DNA of 64,000 nucleotides from Hydractinia symbiolongicarpus (taxonomy: Eukaryota; Cnidaria; Hydrozoa; Anthoathecata; Hydractiniidae): positions 4,464,001-4,528,000 of the forward strand of contig NC_079886.1 in assembly GCF_029227915.1 (NCBI RefSeq). Reading direction: 5' to 3'. Numbering within the stretch: position 1 is the first letter of the stretch; each line of letters starts with the position of its first letter. Position numbers and translations under genes: made by a program. Below, one piece after another: positions 42,565 through 57,904 of the stretch. The notes under the pieces were generated by a model. The model was not told where the DNA came from. It searched no databases and was given only the letters and a program-made list of their open reading frames with translations.

Positions 42565-43479
42565 TTAACAGTGAAACGATTGACTGTGGGACATACTTGA
42601 ACTGATTTTGGACTTTAACTTTATAAATGTGATAATTGAGACAATTGGAATACATGCAATAACATTCTTCTTAAATTGCATGATTGACGGAACTCAGTGA
42701 TTTCACTGGGCGCTGTGGTACCGCGTCATTTAAAAATGTAGATATATAAGTCATTTTTTACTGTGGGTCCAATCCTAGCCGTTATCGCACGCTGAAGAAA
42801 TTGAGACAGTTTCGAAAACTACATTTCATTGACTTTCTAACGGTATCAGTCCGTTTCTGTTACAACGGTTGCGTCACATATTTGTACCAACATGTATTTA
42901 GCGATATTTTTCTGACATTACTACGTTGCATCCCTTTTAACAGTGAAACGATTGACTGTGGGACTTACTTGAACTGATTTTGAACTTCAACTTTTTAAAT
43001 GTGATAATTGAAACAATTGGACTCCATGCAATAACATTCTTCTTAAATTGGCATGATTGACGGAACTCAGCGATTACACTGGGCGCTGTGGTAGCGCTTC
43101 ATTTAAAAATGTAGATATATAAGTCATTTTTTACTGTGGTACCAATCCTAGCCGCTATCGCACGCCTAAGAAGTTGAGACATTTTCAAAAACTACATATC
43201 ATTGACTTTGTAACAGTGTCAGCCCGTTTGAGTTACAACAGTTGGGTCACATTTTTGTACCAACATGTATTTAGCGATATTTTTCTGATATTACTAGGTT
43301 GCATCGCTTTTAACAGTGAAACGATTGACTGTTGGACTTAATTGAAGTGATTTTGGACTGTGACCTTAAAAATGTGATGAATGAGACAATTGGACCCCAT
43401 GAAATAACATTCTTCTTAAATTGGCATGATTGACGGAACTCAGTGATTTCACTGGGCGCTGTGGTAGCGCTTGATTTAA
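42565..43479. repeat. Mixed satellite monomers between HORs
   Basis: Ordinary 373-bp monomers carrying the CATCCCTTTTAACAG and CACGCCTAAGAAG variants that dominate the right half of the window. No gene seen. Confidence 0.82.
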
Positions 43480-46400
43480 AAATGTAGATATATATAAGTC
43501 ATTTTTTACTGTGGGACCAATCCTAGGCGCTATCGCTCGCCGAAGAGGTTGAGACATTTTCAAAAACTAAATTTCATTGACTTTCTAACGGTATAAATCC
43601 GTCTCAGTTACAACGCTTGGGTCACATTTTCGTACCAACAGGTATTTAGCGATATTTTTCTGATATTACTAGGTTGCATCGCTTTTAACAGTGAAACGAT
43701 TGACTGTGGGACTTAATTGAACTGATTTTGTACTGGGACCTGACAAATGTGAGGAATGAGACAATTGGACTTCATGAAATAACATTCTTCTTAAATTGGC
43801 ATGATTGCCGGTACTCAGCGATTACACTGGGCGCTGTGGTAACGCTTCATTTAAAAATGCAGATAAATAAGTCATTTTTTACTGTAGGACCAATCCTAGC
43901 CGTTATCGCACGCTGAAGAAATAGAGACAGTTTCAAAAACTACATTTCATTGACTTTCTAACGGTATCAGTCCGTTTGAGTTACAACGGTTGCGTCACAT
44001 ATTCGTGCCAACATGTATTTAGCGATATTTTTCAGATATTACTAGGTTGCATCGCTTTTAACAGTGAAACGATTGACTGTGGGACATACTTGAACTGATT
44101 TTAGACTTTAACTTTATAAATGTGATAATTGAGACAATTGGAATACATGCAATAACATTCTTCTTAAATTGGCATGATTGACGGAACTCAGTGATTTTAC
44201 TGGGCGCTGTGGTACCGCGTCATTTAAAAATGTAGATATATAAGTCATTTTCTACTATGGGTCCAATCCTAGACGTTATCGCACGCTGAAGAAATTGAGA
44301 CAGTTTCAAAAACTACATTTCATTGAATTTCTAACGGTATCAGTCCGTTTCAGTTACAACGGTTGCGTCACATATTCATGCCAACATGTATTTAGCGATA
44401 TTTTTTTTAATATTACTAGGTTGCATCGCTTTTAACAGTGAAACGATTGACTGTGGGACATACTTGAACTGATTTTGGACTTTAACTTTATAAATGTGAT
44501 AATTGAGACAATTGGAATACATGCAATAACATTCTTCTTAAATTGGCATGATTGACGGAACTCAGTGATTTCACTGGGCGCTGTCGTACCGCGTCATTTA
44601 AAAATGTAGATATATAAGTCATTTTTTACTGTGGGTCCAATCCTAGCCGTTATCGCACGCTGAAGAAATTGAGACAGTTTCAAAAACTAAATTTCATTGA
44701 CTTTCTAACGGTATCAGTCCGATTCTGTTACAACGGTTGCGTCACATATTTGTACCAACATGTATTTAGCGATATTTTTCTGATATTACTACGTTGCATC
44801 CCTTTTAACAGTGAAACGATTGGCTGTGGGACTTACTTGAACTGATTTTGGACTTTAACTTTTTAAATGTGATAATTGAAACAATTGGACTCCATGCAAT
44901 AACATTCTTCTTAAATGGGCATGATTGACAGAACTCAGCGATTACACTGGGCGCTGTGGTAGCGCTTCATTTAAAAATGTAGATATATAAGTCATTTTTT
45001 ACTGTGGTACCAATCCTAGCCGCTATCGCACGCCTAAGAAGTTGAGACATTTTCGAAAACTACATTTCATTGACTATCTAACAGTGTCAGCCCGTTTGAG
45101 TTACAACAATTGGGTCACATTTTCGTACCAACATGTATTTAGCGATATTTTTCTGATATTACTAGGTTGCATCGCTTTTAACAGTGAAACGATTGACTGT
45201 GGGACTTAATTGAAGTGATTTTGGACTGTGACCTTACAAATGTGATGAATGAGACAATTGGACACCATGAAATAACATTCTTCTTAAATTGGCATGGTTG
45301 TCGGAACTCAGCGGTTAAACTGGGTGCTGTGGTAGCGCTTCATTTAAAAATGCAGATAAATAGGTCATTTTTTACTGTAGGACCAATCCTAGCCGTTATC
45401 GCACGCTGAAGAAATAGAGACAGTTTCAAAAACTACATTTCATTGACTTTCTAACGGTATCAGTCCGTTTGAGTTACAACGGTTGCGTCACATATTTGTG
45501 CCAACATGTATTTAGCGATATTTTTCTGATATTACTAGGTTGCATCACTTTTAACAGTGAAACGATTGACTATAAGACTTAATTGAACTGAATTTAGACT
45601 GTGACCTGACAAATGTGATGAATGAGACAATTGGACTCCATGAAATAACATTCTTCTTAAATTGGCATGATTGCCGGTGCTCAGCGATTACACCGGGCGC
45701 TGTGGTAGCGCTTCATTTAAAAATGTAGATATATATAAGTCATTTTTTACTGTGGGACCAATCCTAGGCGCAATCGCTCGCCGAAGAGGTTGAGACATTT
45801 TCAAAAACTAAATTTCATTGACTTTCTAACGGTATAAGTCCGTCTCAGTTACAACGCTTGGGTCACATTTTCGTACCAACATGTATTTAGCGATATTTTT
45901 CTGATATTACTAGGTTGCATCGCTTTTAACAGTGAAACGATTGACTGTGGGACTTAATTGAACTGATTTTGTACTGTGACCTGACAAATGTGAGGAATGA
46001 GACAATTGGACTTCATGAAATAACATTCTTCTTAAATTGGCATGATTGCCGGTACTCAGCGATTACACTGGGCGCTGTGGTAGCGCTTCATTTAAAAATG
46101 GAGATAAATAAGTCATTTTTTACTGTAGGACCAATCCTAGCCGTTATCGCACGCTGAAGAAATAGAGACAGTTTCAAAAACTACATTTCATTGACTTTCT
46201 AACGGTATCAGTCCGTTTGAGTTACAACGGTTGCGTCACATATTCATGCCAACATGTATTTAGCGATATTTTTCTGATATTACTAGGTTGCATCGCTTTT
46301 AACAGTGAAACGATTGACTGTGGGACATACTTGAACTGATTTTAGACTTTAACTTTATAAATGTGATAATTGAGACAATTGGAATACATGCAATAACATT

Positions 46401-47781
46401 CTTCTTAAATTGGCATGATTGACGGAACTCAGTGATTTCACTGGGCGCTGTGGTACCGCGTCATTTAAAAATGTAGATATATAAGTCATTTTCTACTGTG
46501 GGTCCAATCCTAGACGTTATCGCACGCTGAAGAAATTGAGACAGTTTCAAAAACTACATTTCATTGACTTTCTAGCGGTATCAGTCCGTTTCAGTTACAA
46601 CGGTTGCGTCACATATTCATGCCAACATGTATTTAGCGATATTTTTTTTGATACTACTAGGTTGCATCGCTTTTAACAGTGAAACGATTGACTTTGGGAC
46701 ATACTTGAACTGCTTTTGGACTTTAACTTTATAAATGTGATAATTGAGACAATTGGAATTCATGCAATAACATTCTTCTTAAATTGGCATGATTGACGGA
46801 ACTCAGTGATTTCACTGGGCGCTGTGGTACCGCGTCATTTAAAAATGTAGATATATAAGTCATTTTTTACTGTGGGTCCAATCCTAGCCGTTATCGCACG
46901 CTGAAGAAATTGAGACAGTTTCAAAAACTACATTTCATTGACTTTCTAACGGTATCAGTCCGTTTCTGTTACAACGGTTGCGTCACATATTTGTACCAAC
47001 ATGTATTTAGCGATATTTTTCTGATATTACTACGTTGCATCCCTTTTAACAGTGAAACGATTGACTGTGGGACTTACTTGAACTGATTTTTGGACTTTAA
47101 CTTTTTAAATGTGATAATTGAAACAATTGGACTCCATGCAATAACATTCTTCTTAAATTGGCATGATTGACAGAACTCAGCGATTACACTGAGCGCTGTG
47201 GTAGCGCTTCATTTAAAAATGTAGATATATAAGTCATTTTTTACTGTGGGACCAATCCTAGCCGCTATCGCACGCGTAAGAAGTTGAGACATTTTCAAAA
47301 ACTACATTTCATTGACTTTCTAACGGTGTCAGCCCGTTTGAGTTACAACAGTTGGGTCACATTTTCGTACCAACATGTATTTAGCGATATTTTTCTGATA
47401 TTACTAGGTTGCATCGCTTTTAACAGTGAAACGATTGACTGTGGGACTTAATTGAAGTGATTTTTGACTGTGACCATACAAATGTGATGAATGAGACAAT
47501 TGGACACCAGGAAATAACATTCTTCTTTAATTGGCATGATTGTCGGAACTCAGCGGTTAAACTGGGCGCTGTGGTAGCGCTTCATTTAAAAATGCAGATA
47601 AATAAGTCATATTTTACTGTAGGACCAATCCTAGCCGTTATCGCACGCTGAAGAAATAGAGACAGTTTCAAAAACTACATTTCATTGACTTTCTAACGTT
47701 ATCAGTCCGTTTGAGTTACAACGGTTGCGTCACATATTCGTGCCAACATGTATTTAGCGATATTTTTCTGATATTACTAGG
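43480..47781. repeat. HOR tandem pair with ~2,241-bp unit (six monomers)
   Basis: About 43,480-45,720 is repeated at about 45,721-47,781, with monomer starts 43685 and 45926 (2,241 bp). Shared private features are a TAGATATATATAAGTC 2-bp expansion, CGCCGAAGAGGTTGAG, and a TTCATGCCAACATG monomer followed by a long T run. The match ends near 45,540/47,781. Confidence 0.87.
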
Positions 47782-50700
47782 TTGTATCGCTTTTAACAGT
47801 GAAACGATTGGCTGTGGGACTTAATTGAACTGATTTTGGACTTTAACTTTATAAATGTGATAATTCAGACGATGGGACTCCAAGAAATAACAATTTTCTG
47901 AATTTGACATGATTGCTAGAACTCAGCGATTACACTGGGCGCTGTGGTAGCGCTTCATTTAAAAATGCAGATAAATAAGTCAATTTTTACTGTAGGACCA
48001 ATCCTAACCGTTATGGCACGCTGAAGAAATAGAGACAGTTTCAAAAACTACCTTTCAATGACTTTCTAACGGTATCAGTCCGTTTCTGTTACAACGGTTG
48101 CGTCACATATTTGTACGAACATGTATTTAGCGATATTCTTCTGATATTACTACGTTGCATCCCTTTTAACAGTGAAACGATTGACTGTGGGACTTACTTG
48201 AACTGATTTTGGACTTTAACTTTATAAATGTGATAATTGAGACAATTGGAATACATGCAATAACATTCTTCTTAAATTGGCATGATTGACGGAACTCAGT
48301 GATTTCACTGGGCGCTGTGGTACCGCGTCATTTAAAAATGTAGATATATAAGTCATTTTTTACTGTGGGTCCAATCCTAGCCGTTATCGCACGCTGAAGA
48401 AATTGAGACAGTTTCAAAAACTACATTTCATTGACTTTCTAACGGTATCAGTCCGTTTCTGTGACAACGGTTGCGTCACATATTTGTACCAACATGTATT
48501 TAGCGATATTTTTCTGATATTACTACGTTGCATCCCTTTTAACAGTGAAACGATTGACTGTGGGACTTACTTGAACTGATTTTGGACTTTAACTTTATAA
48601 ATGTGATAATTGAGACAATTGGAATACATGCAATAACATTCTTCTTAAATTGGCATGATTGACGGAACTCAGTGATTTCACTGGGCGCTGTGGTACCGCG
48701 TCATTTAAAAATGTAGATATATAAGTCATTTTTTACTGTGGGTCCAATCCTAGCCGTTATCGCACGCTGAAGAAATTGAGACAGTTTCAAAAACTACATT
48801 TCATTGACTTTCTAACGGTATCAGTCCGTTTCTGTGACAACGGTTGCGTCACATATTTGTACCAACATGTATTTAGCGATATTTTTCTGATATTACTACG
48901 TTGCATCCCTTTTAACAGTGAAACGATTGATTGTGGGACTTACTTGAACTGATTTTGGACTTTAACTTTTTAAATGTGATAATTGAAACAATTGGACTCC
49001 ATGCAATAACATTCTTCTTAAATTGGCATGATTGACGGAACTCAGAGATTACACTGGGCGCTGTGGTAGCTCTTCATTTAAAAATGTAGATATATAAGTC
49101 ATTTTTTACTGTGGTACCAATCCTAGCCGCTATCGCACGCCTAAGAAGTTGAGACATTTTCAAAAACTACATTTCATTGACTTTCTAACGGTGTCAGCCC
49201 GTTTGAGTTACAACAGTTGGGTCACATTTTCGTACCAACATGTATTTAGCGATATTTTTCTGATATTACTAGGTTGCATCGCTTTTAACAGTGAAACGAT
49301 TGACTGTGGGACATACTTGAACTGATTTTAGACTTTAACTTTATAAATGTGATAATTGAGACAATTGGAATACATGCAATAACATTCTTCTTAAATTGGC
49401 ATGATTGACGGAACTCAGTGATTTCACTGGGCGCTGTGGTACCGCGTCATTTAAAAATGTAGATATATAAGTCATTTTCTACTGTGGGTCCAATCCTAGA
49501 CGTTATCGCACGCTGAAGAAATTGAGACAGTTTCAAAAACTACATTTCATTGACTTTCTAGCGGTATCAGTCCGTTTCAGTTACAACGGTTGCGTCACAT
49601 ATTCATGCCAACATGTATTTAGCGATATTTTTTTTGATATTACTAGGTTGCATCGCTTTTAACAGTGAAACGATTGACTGTGGGACATACTTGAACTGCT
49701 TTTGGACTTTAACTTTATAAATGTGATAATTGAGACAATTGGAATTCATGCAATAACATTCTTCTTAAATTGGCATGATTGACGGAACTCAGTGATTTCA
49801 CTGGGCGCTGTGGTACCGCGTCATTTAAAAATGTAGATATATAAGTCATTTTTTACTGTGGGTCCAATCCTAGCCGTTATCGCACGCTGAAGAAATTGAG
49901 ACAGTTTCAAAAACTACATTTCATTGACTTTCTAACGGTATCAGTCCGTTTCTGTTACAACGGTTGCGTCACATATTTGTACCAACATGTATTTAGCGAT
50001 ATTTTTCTGATATTACTAAATTGCATCCCTTTTAACAGTGAAACGATTGACTGTGGGACTTACTTGAACTGATTTTTGACTTTAACTTTTTAAATGTGAT
50101 AATTGAAACAATTGGACTCCATGCAATAACATTCTTCTTAAATTGGCATGATTGACGGAACTCAGCGATTACACTGAGCGCTGTGGTAGCGCTTCATTTA
50201 AAAATGTAGATATATAAGTCATTTTTTACTGTGGGACCAATCCTAGCCGTTATCGCACGCTGAAGAAATTGAGACAGTTTCAAAAACTACATTTCATTGA
50301 CTTTCTAACTGTATCAGTCCGTTTCTGTTACAACGGTTGCGTCACATATTCGTACCAACATGTGTTTAGCGATATTTTTTTGATATTACTAGGTTGTATC
50401 GCTTTTAACAGTGAAACGATTGGCTGTGGGACATACTTGAACTGATTTTGGACTTTAACTTTATAAATGTGATAATTGAGACAATTGGAAAACATGCAAT
50501 AACATTCTTCTTAAATTGGCATGATTGACGGAACTCAGTGATTACACTAAGCGCTGTGGTAGCGCTTCATTTAAAAATGCAGATAAATAAGTCATTTTTT
50601 ACTGTAGGACCAATCCTAACCGTTATGGCACGCTGAAGAAATAGAGACAGTTTCAAAAACTACATTTCAATGACTTTCTAACGGTATCAGTCCGCTTCTG

Positions 50701-50816
50701 TTACAACAGTTGCGTCACATATTTGTACCAACATGTATTTAGCGATATTCTTCTGATATTACTACGTTGCATCCCTTTTAACAGTGAAACGATTGACTGT
50801 GGGACTTACTTGAACT
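47782..50816. repeat. Satellite with recent single-monomer duplications
   Basis: Two adjacent monomers near 48,181-48,553 and 48,554-48,926 are almost identical, both with CGTTTCTGTGACAACGG. The segment at about 49,290-50,090 closely matches about 46,305-47,100. No gene. Confidence 0.82.
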
Positions 50817-53800
50817 GATTTTGGACTTTAACTTTATAAATGTGATAATTGAGACAATTGGAATACATGCAATAACATTCTTCTTAAATTGGCATGATTG
50901 ACGGAACTCAGTGATTTCACTGGGCGCTGGGGTACCGCGTCATTTAAAAATGTAGATATATAAGTCATTTTTTACTGTGGGTCCAATCCTAGCCGTTATC
51001 GCACGCTGAAGAAATTGAGACAGTTTCAAAAACTACATTTCATTGACTTTCTAACGGTATCAGTCCGTTTCTGTGACAACGGTTGCGTCACATATTTGTA
51101 CCAACATGTATTTAGCGATATTTTTCTGATATTACTACGTTGCATCCCTTTTAACAGTGAAACGATTGACTGTGGGACTTACTTGAACTGATTTTGGACT
51201 TTAACTTTATAAATGTGATAATTGAGACAATTGGAATACATGCAATAACATTCTTCTTAAATTGGCATGATTGACGGAACTCAGTGATTTCACTGGGCGC
51301 TGTGGTACCGCGTCATTTAAAAATGTAGATATATAAGTCATTTTTTACTGTGGGTCCAATCCTAGCCGTTATCGCACGCTGAAGAAATTGAGACAGTTTC
51401 AAAAACTACATTTCATTGACTTTCTAACGGTATCAGTCCGTTTCTGTGACAACGGTTGCGTCACATATTTGTACCAACATGTATTTAGCGATATTTTTCT
51501 GATATTACTACGTTGCATCCCTTTTAACAGTGAAACGATTGACTGTGGGACTTACTTGAACTGATTTTGGACTTTAACTTTTTAAATGTGATAATTGAAA
51601 CAATTGGACTCCATGCAATAACATTCTTCTTAAATTGGCATGATTGACGGAACTCAGAGATTACACTGGGCGCTGTGGTAGCTCTTCATTTAAAAATGTA
51701 GATATATAAGTCATTTTTTACTGTGGTACCAATCCTAGCCGCTATCGCACGCCTAAGAAGTTGAGACATTTTCAAAAACTACATTTCATTGACTTTCTAA
51801 CGGTGTCAGCCCGTTTGAGTTACAACAGTTGGGTCACATTTTCGTACCAACATGTATTTAGCGATATTTTTCTGATATTACTAGGTTGCATCGCTTTTAA
51901 CAGTGAAACGATTGACTGTGGGACTTAATTGAAGTGATTTTGGACTGTGACCTTACAAATGTGATGAATGAGACAATTGGACACCATGAAATAACATTCT
52001 TCTTAAATTGGCATGATTGTCGTAATTTAGCGGTTAAACTGGGCGCTGTGGTAGCGCTTCATTTAAAAATGCAGATAAATAAGTCATTTTTTACTGTAGG
52101 ACCAATCCTAGCCGTTATCGCACGCTGAAGAAATAGAGACAGTTTCAGAAACTACATTTCATTGACTTTCTACCGGTATCAGTCCGTTTGAGTTACAACG
52201 GTTGCGTCACATATTCATGCCAACATGTATTTAGCGATATTTTTCTGATATTACTAGGTTGCATCGCTTTTAACAGTGAAACGATTGACTATAAGACTTA
52301 CTTGAACTGAATTTGGACTGTGACCTGACAAATGTGATGAATGAGACAATTGGACTCCATGAAATAACATTCTTCTTAAATTGGCATGATTGCCGGTGCT
52401 CAGCGATTACACCGGGCGCTGTGGTAGCGCTTCATTTAAAAATGTAGATATATAAGTAATTTTTTACTGTGGGACCAATCCTAGCCGTTATCGCACGCTG
52501 AAGAAATTGAGACAGTTTTAAAAACTACATTTCATTGACTTTCTAACGGTGTCAGTCCGTTTCTGTTACAACGGTTGCGTCACATATTCGTACCAACATG
52601 TGTTTAGCGATATTTTTCTGATATTACTAGGTTGCATCGCTTTTAACAGTGAAACGATTGACTATAAGACTTAATTGAACTGATTTTGGACTTTAACTTT
52701 ATAAATGTGATAATTGAGACAATGGGACTCCAAGAAATAACAATGTTCTGAATTTGACATGATTGCTAGAACTCAGCGATTACACTGGGCGCTGTGGTAG
52801 CACTTCATTTAAAAATGCAGATAAATAAGTCATTTTTTACTGTAGGACCAATCCTAGCCGTTATCGCACGCTGAAGAAATAGAGACAGTTTCAAAAACTA
52901 CATTTCATTGACTTTCTAACGGTATCAGTCCGTTTGAGTTACAACGGTTGCGTCACATATTCGTACCAACATGTGTTTAGCGATATTTTTCTGATATTAC
53001 TAGGTTGTGTCGCTTTTAATAGTGAAACGATTGGCTGTGGGACTTAATTGAACTGATTTTGGACTTTAACTTTTTAAATGGGATAATTGAAACAATTGGA
53101 CTCCATGCAATAACATTCTTCTTAAATTGGCATGATTGACGGAACTCAGCGATTACACTGGGCGCTGTGGAAGCGCTTCATTTGAAAATGTAGATATATA
53201 AGTTATTTTTTACTGTGGTACCAATCCTAGCCGCTATCGCACGCCTAAGAAGTTGAGACATTTTCAAAAACTACATTTCATTGACTTTCTAACGGTGTCA
53301 GCCCGTTTGAGTTACAACAGTTGGGTCACATTTTCGTACCAACATGTATTTAGCGATATTTTTCTGATATTACTAGGTTGCATCGCTTTTAACATTGAAA
53401 CGATTGACTGTGGGACTTAATTGAAGTGATTTTGGACTGTGACCTTACAAATGTGATGAATGAGACAATTGGACACCATGAAATAACATTCTTCTTACAT
53501 TGGCATGATTGTCGGAACTCAGCGGTTAAACTGGGCGCTGTGGTAGCGCTTCATTTAAAAATGCAGATAAATAAGTCATTTTTTACTGTAGGACCAATCC
53601 TAGCCGTTATCGCACGCTGAAGAAATTGAGACAGTTTCAAAAACTACATTTCATTGACTTTCTAACGGTATCAGTCCGTTTCTGTTACAACGATTGTGTC
53701 ACATATTCGTACCAACATGTGTTTAGCGATATTTTTCTGATATTACTAGGTTATGTCGCTTTTAACAGTGAAACGATTGGCTGTGGGACTTAATTGAACT

Positions 53801-55414
53801 GATTTTGGACTTTAACTTTATAAATGTGATAATTGAGACAATTGGAATACATGCAATAACATTCTTCTTAAATTGGCATGATTGACGGAACTCAGTGATT
53901 TCACTGGGCGCTGGGGTACCGCGTCATTTAAAAATGTAGATATATAAGTCATTTTTTACTGTGGGTCCAATCCTAGCCGTTATCGCACGCTGAAGAAATT
54001 GAGACAGTTTCAAAAACTACATTTCATTGACTTTCTAACGGTATCAGTCCGTTTCTGTGACAACGGTTGCGTCACATATTTGTACCAACATGTATTTAGC
54101 GATATTTTTCTGATATTACTACGTTGCATCCCTTTTAACAGTGAAACGATTGACTGTGGGACTTACTTGAACTGATTTTGGACTTTAACTTTATAAATGT
54201 GATAATTGAGACAATTGGAATACATGCAATAACATTCTTCTTAAATTGGCATGATTGACGGAACTCAGTGATTTCACTGGGCGCTGTGGTACCGCGTCAT
54301 TTAAAAATGTAGATATATAAGTCATTTTTTACTGTGGGTCCAATCCTAGCCGTTATCGCACGCTGAAGAAATTGAGACAGTTTCAAAAACTACATTTCAT
54401 TGACTTTCTAACGGTATCAGTCCGTTTCTGTGACAACGGTTGCGTCACATATTTGTACCAACATGTATTTAGCGATATTTTTCTGATATTACTACGTTGC
54501 ATCCCTTTTAACAGTGAAACGATTGACTGTGGGACTTACTTGAACTGATTTTGGACTTTAACTTTTTAAATGTGATAATTGAAACAATTGGACTCCATGC
54601 AATAACATTCTTCTTAAATTGGCATGATTGACGGAACTCAGAGATTACACTGGGCGCTGTGGTAGCTCTTCATTTAAAAATGTAGATATATAAGTCATTT
54701 TTTACTGTGGTACCAATCCTAGCCGCTATCGCACGCCTAAGAAGTTGAGACATTTTCAAAAACTACATTTCATTGACTTTCTAACGGTGTCAGCCCGTTT
54801 GAGTTACAACAGTTGGGTCACATTTTCGTACCAACATGTATTTAGCGATATTTTTCTGATATTACTAGGTTGCATCGCTTTTAACAGTGAAACGATTGAC
54901 TGTGGGACTTAATTGAAGTGATTTTGGACTGTGACCTTACAAATGTGATGAATGAGACAATTGGACACCATGAAATAACATTCTTCTTAAATTGGCATGA
55001 TTGTCGTAATTTAGCGGTTAAACTGGGCGCTGTGGTAGCGCTTCATTTAAAAATGCAGATAAATAAGTCATTTTTTACTGTAGGACCAATCCTAGCCGTT
55101 ATCGCACGCTGAAGAAATAGAGACAGTTTCAGAAACTACATTTCATTGACTTTCTACCGGTATCAGTCCGTTTGAGTTACAACGGTTGCGTCACATATTC
55201 ATGCCAACATGTATTTAGCGATATTTTTCTGATATTACTAGGTTGCATCGCTTTTAACAGTGAAACGATTGACTATAAGACTTACTTGAACTGAATTTGG
55301 ACTGTGACCTGACAAATGTGATGAATGAGACAATTGGACTCCATGAAATAACATTCTTCTTAAATTGGCATGATTGCCGGTGCTCAGCGATTACACCGGG
55401 CGCTGTGGTAGCAC
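50817..55414. repeat. HOR with 2,984-bp period (eight monomers)
   Basis: About 50,817-52,430 and 53,801-55,414 are near-identical at an offset of exactly 2,984 bp (8 x 373). Private variants are shared, including CGCTGGGGTACCGCG (50,924 and 53,908) and ACACCGGGCGCTG. The four or so intervening monomers (52,431-53,800) are a different mixture, so this is one full unit plus a partial second. Confidence 0.87.
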
Positions 55415-57904
55415 TTCATTTAAAAATGCAGATAAATAAGTCATTTTTTACTGTAGGACCAATCCTAACCTTTATGGCACGCTGAAGAAATAGAGACAGT
55501 TTCAAAAACTACATTTCAATGACTTTCTAACGGTATCAGTCCGTTTCTGTTACAACGGTTGCGTCACATATTTGTACCAACATGTATTTAGCGATATTCT
55601 TCTGATATTACTACGTTGCATCCCTTTTAACAGTGAAACGATTGACTGTGGGACTTACTTGAACTGATTTTGGACTTTAACTTTTTAAATGGGATAATTG
55701 AAACAATTGGACTCCATGCAATAACATTCTTCTTAAATTGGCATGATTGACGGGACTCAGCGATTACACTGGGCGCTGTGGAAGCGCTTCATTTAAAAAT
55801 GTAGATATATAAGTCATTTTTTACTGTGGTACCAATCCTAGCCGCTATCGCACGCCTAAGAAGTTGAGACATTTTCAAAAACTACATTTCATTGCCTTTC
55901 TAACGGTGTCAGCCCGTTTGAGTTATAACAGTTGGGTCACATTTTCGTACCAACATGTATTTAGCGATATTTTTCTGATATTACTAGGTTGCATCGCTTT
56001 TAACAGTGAAACGATTGACTGTGGGACTTAATTGAAGTGATTTTGGACTGTGACCTTACAAATGTGATGAATGAGACAATTGGACACCATGAAATAACAT
56101 TCTTCTTACATTGGCATGATTGTCGGAACTCAGCGGTTAAACTGGGCGCTGTGGTAGCGCTTCATTAAAAAATGCAGATAAATAAGTCATTTTTTACTGT
56201 AGGACCAATCCTAGCCGTTATCGCACGCTGAAGAAATAGAGACAGTTTCAAAAACTACATTTCATTGACTTTCTAACGGTATCAGTCCGTTTGAGTTACA
56301 ACGGTTGCGTCACATATTCGTACCAACATGTGTTTAGCGATATTTTTCTGATATTACTAGGTTGTGTCGCTTTTAATAGTGAAACGATTGACTGTGGGAC
56401 TTACTTGAACTGATTTTGGACTTTAACTTTTTAAATGGGATAATTGAAACAATTGGACTCTATGCAATAACATTCTTCTTAAATTGGCATGATTGACGGA
56501 ACTCAGCGATTACACTGGGCGCTGTGGAAGCGCTTCATTTAAAAATGTAGATATATAAGTCATTTTTTACTGTGGTACCAATCCTAGCCGCTATCGCACG
56601 CCTAAGAAGTTGAGACATTTTCAAAAACTACATTTCATTGACTTTCTAACGGTGTCAGCCCGTTTGAGTTACAACAGTTGGGTCACATTTTCGTACCAAC
56701 ATGTATTTAGCGATATTTTTCTGATATTACTAGGTTGCATCGCTTTTAACAGTGAAACGATTGACTGTGGGACTTAATTGAAGTGATTTTGGACTGTGAC
56801 CTTACAAATGTGATGAATGAGACAATTGGACACCATGAAATAACATTCTTCTTACATTGGCATGATTGTCGGAACTCAGCGGTTAAACTGGGCGCTGTGG
56901 TAGCGCTTCATTTAAAAATGCAGATAAATAAGTCATTTTTTACTGTAGGACCAATCCTAGCCGTTATGGCACGCTGAAGAAATAGAGACAGTTTCAAAAA
57001 CTACATTTCAATGACTTTCTAACGGTATCAGTCCGTTTCTGTTACAACGGTTGCGTCACATATTTGTACCAACATGTATTTAGCGATATTCTTCTGATAT
57101 TACTACGTTGCATCCCTTTTAACAGTGAAACGATTGACTGTGGGACTTACTTGAACTGATTTTGGACTTTAACTTTTTAAATGGGATAATTGAAACAATT
57201 GGACTCCATGCAATAACATTCTTCTTAAATTGGCATGATTGACGGAAGTCAGCGATTACACTGGGCGCTGTGGTAGCGCTTCATTTAAAAATGTAGATAT
57301 ATAAGTCATTTTTTACTGTGGTACCAATCGTAGCCGCTATCGCACGCCTAAGAAGTTGAGACATTTTCAAAAACTACATTTCATTGACTTTCTAACGGTG
57401 TCAGCCCGTTTGAGTTACAACAGTTGGGTCACATTTTCGTGCCAACATGTATTTAGCGATATTTTTCTGATATTACTAGGTTGCATCGCTTTTAACAGTG
57501 AAACGATTGACTGTGGGACTTAATTGAAGTGATTTTGGACTGTGACCTTACAAATGTGATGAATGAGACAATTGGACACCATGAAATAACATTCTTCTTA
57601 AATTGGCATGATTGTCGGAACTCAGCGGTTAAACTGGGCGCTGTGGTAGCGCTTCATTTAAAAATGCAGATAAATAAGTCATTTTTTACTGTAGGACCAA
57701 TCCTAGCCGTTATCGCACGCTGAAGAAATTGAGACAGTTCAAAAACTACATTTCATTGACTTTCTAACGGTATCAGTCCGTTTCTGTTACAACGGTTGCG
57801 TCACATATTCGTACCAACATGTGTTTAGCGATATTTTTCTGATATTACTAGGTTGTATCGCTTTTAACAGTGAAACGATTGGCTGTTGGACTTAATTGAA
57901 CTGA
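55415..57904. repeat. Mixed satellite monomers with TTTAAATGGGATAATTG variant
   Basis: 373-bp monomers dominated by CACGCCTAAGAAG and GACACCATGAAATAAC variants. Repeat-derived ORFs at 56783-56977 and 57529-57723 are 746 bp (two monomers) apart. No gene. Confidence 0.83.
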
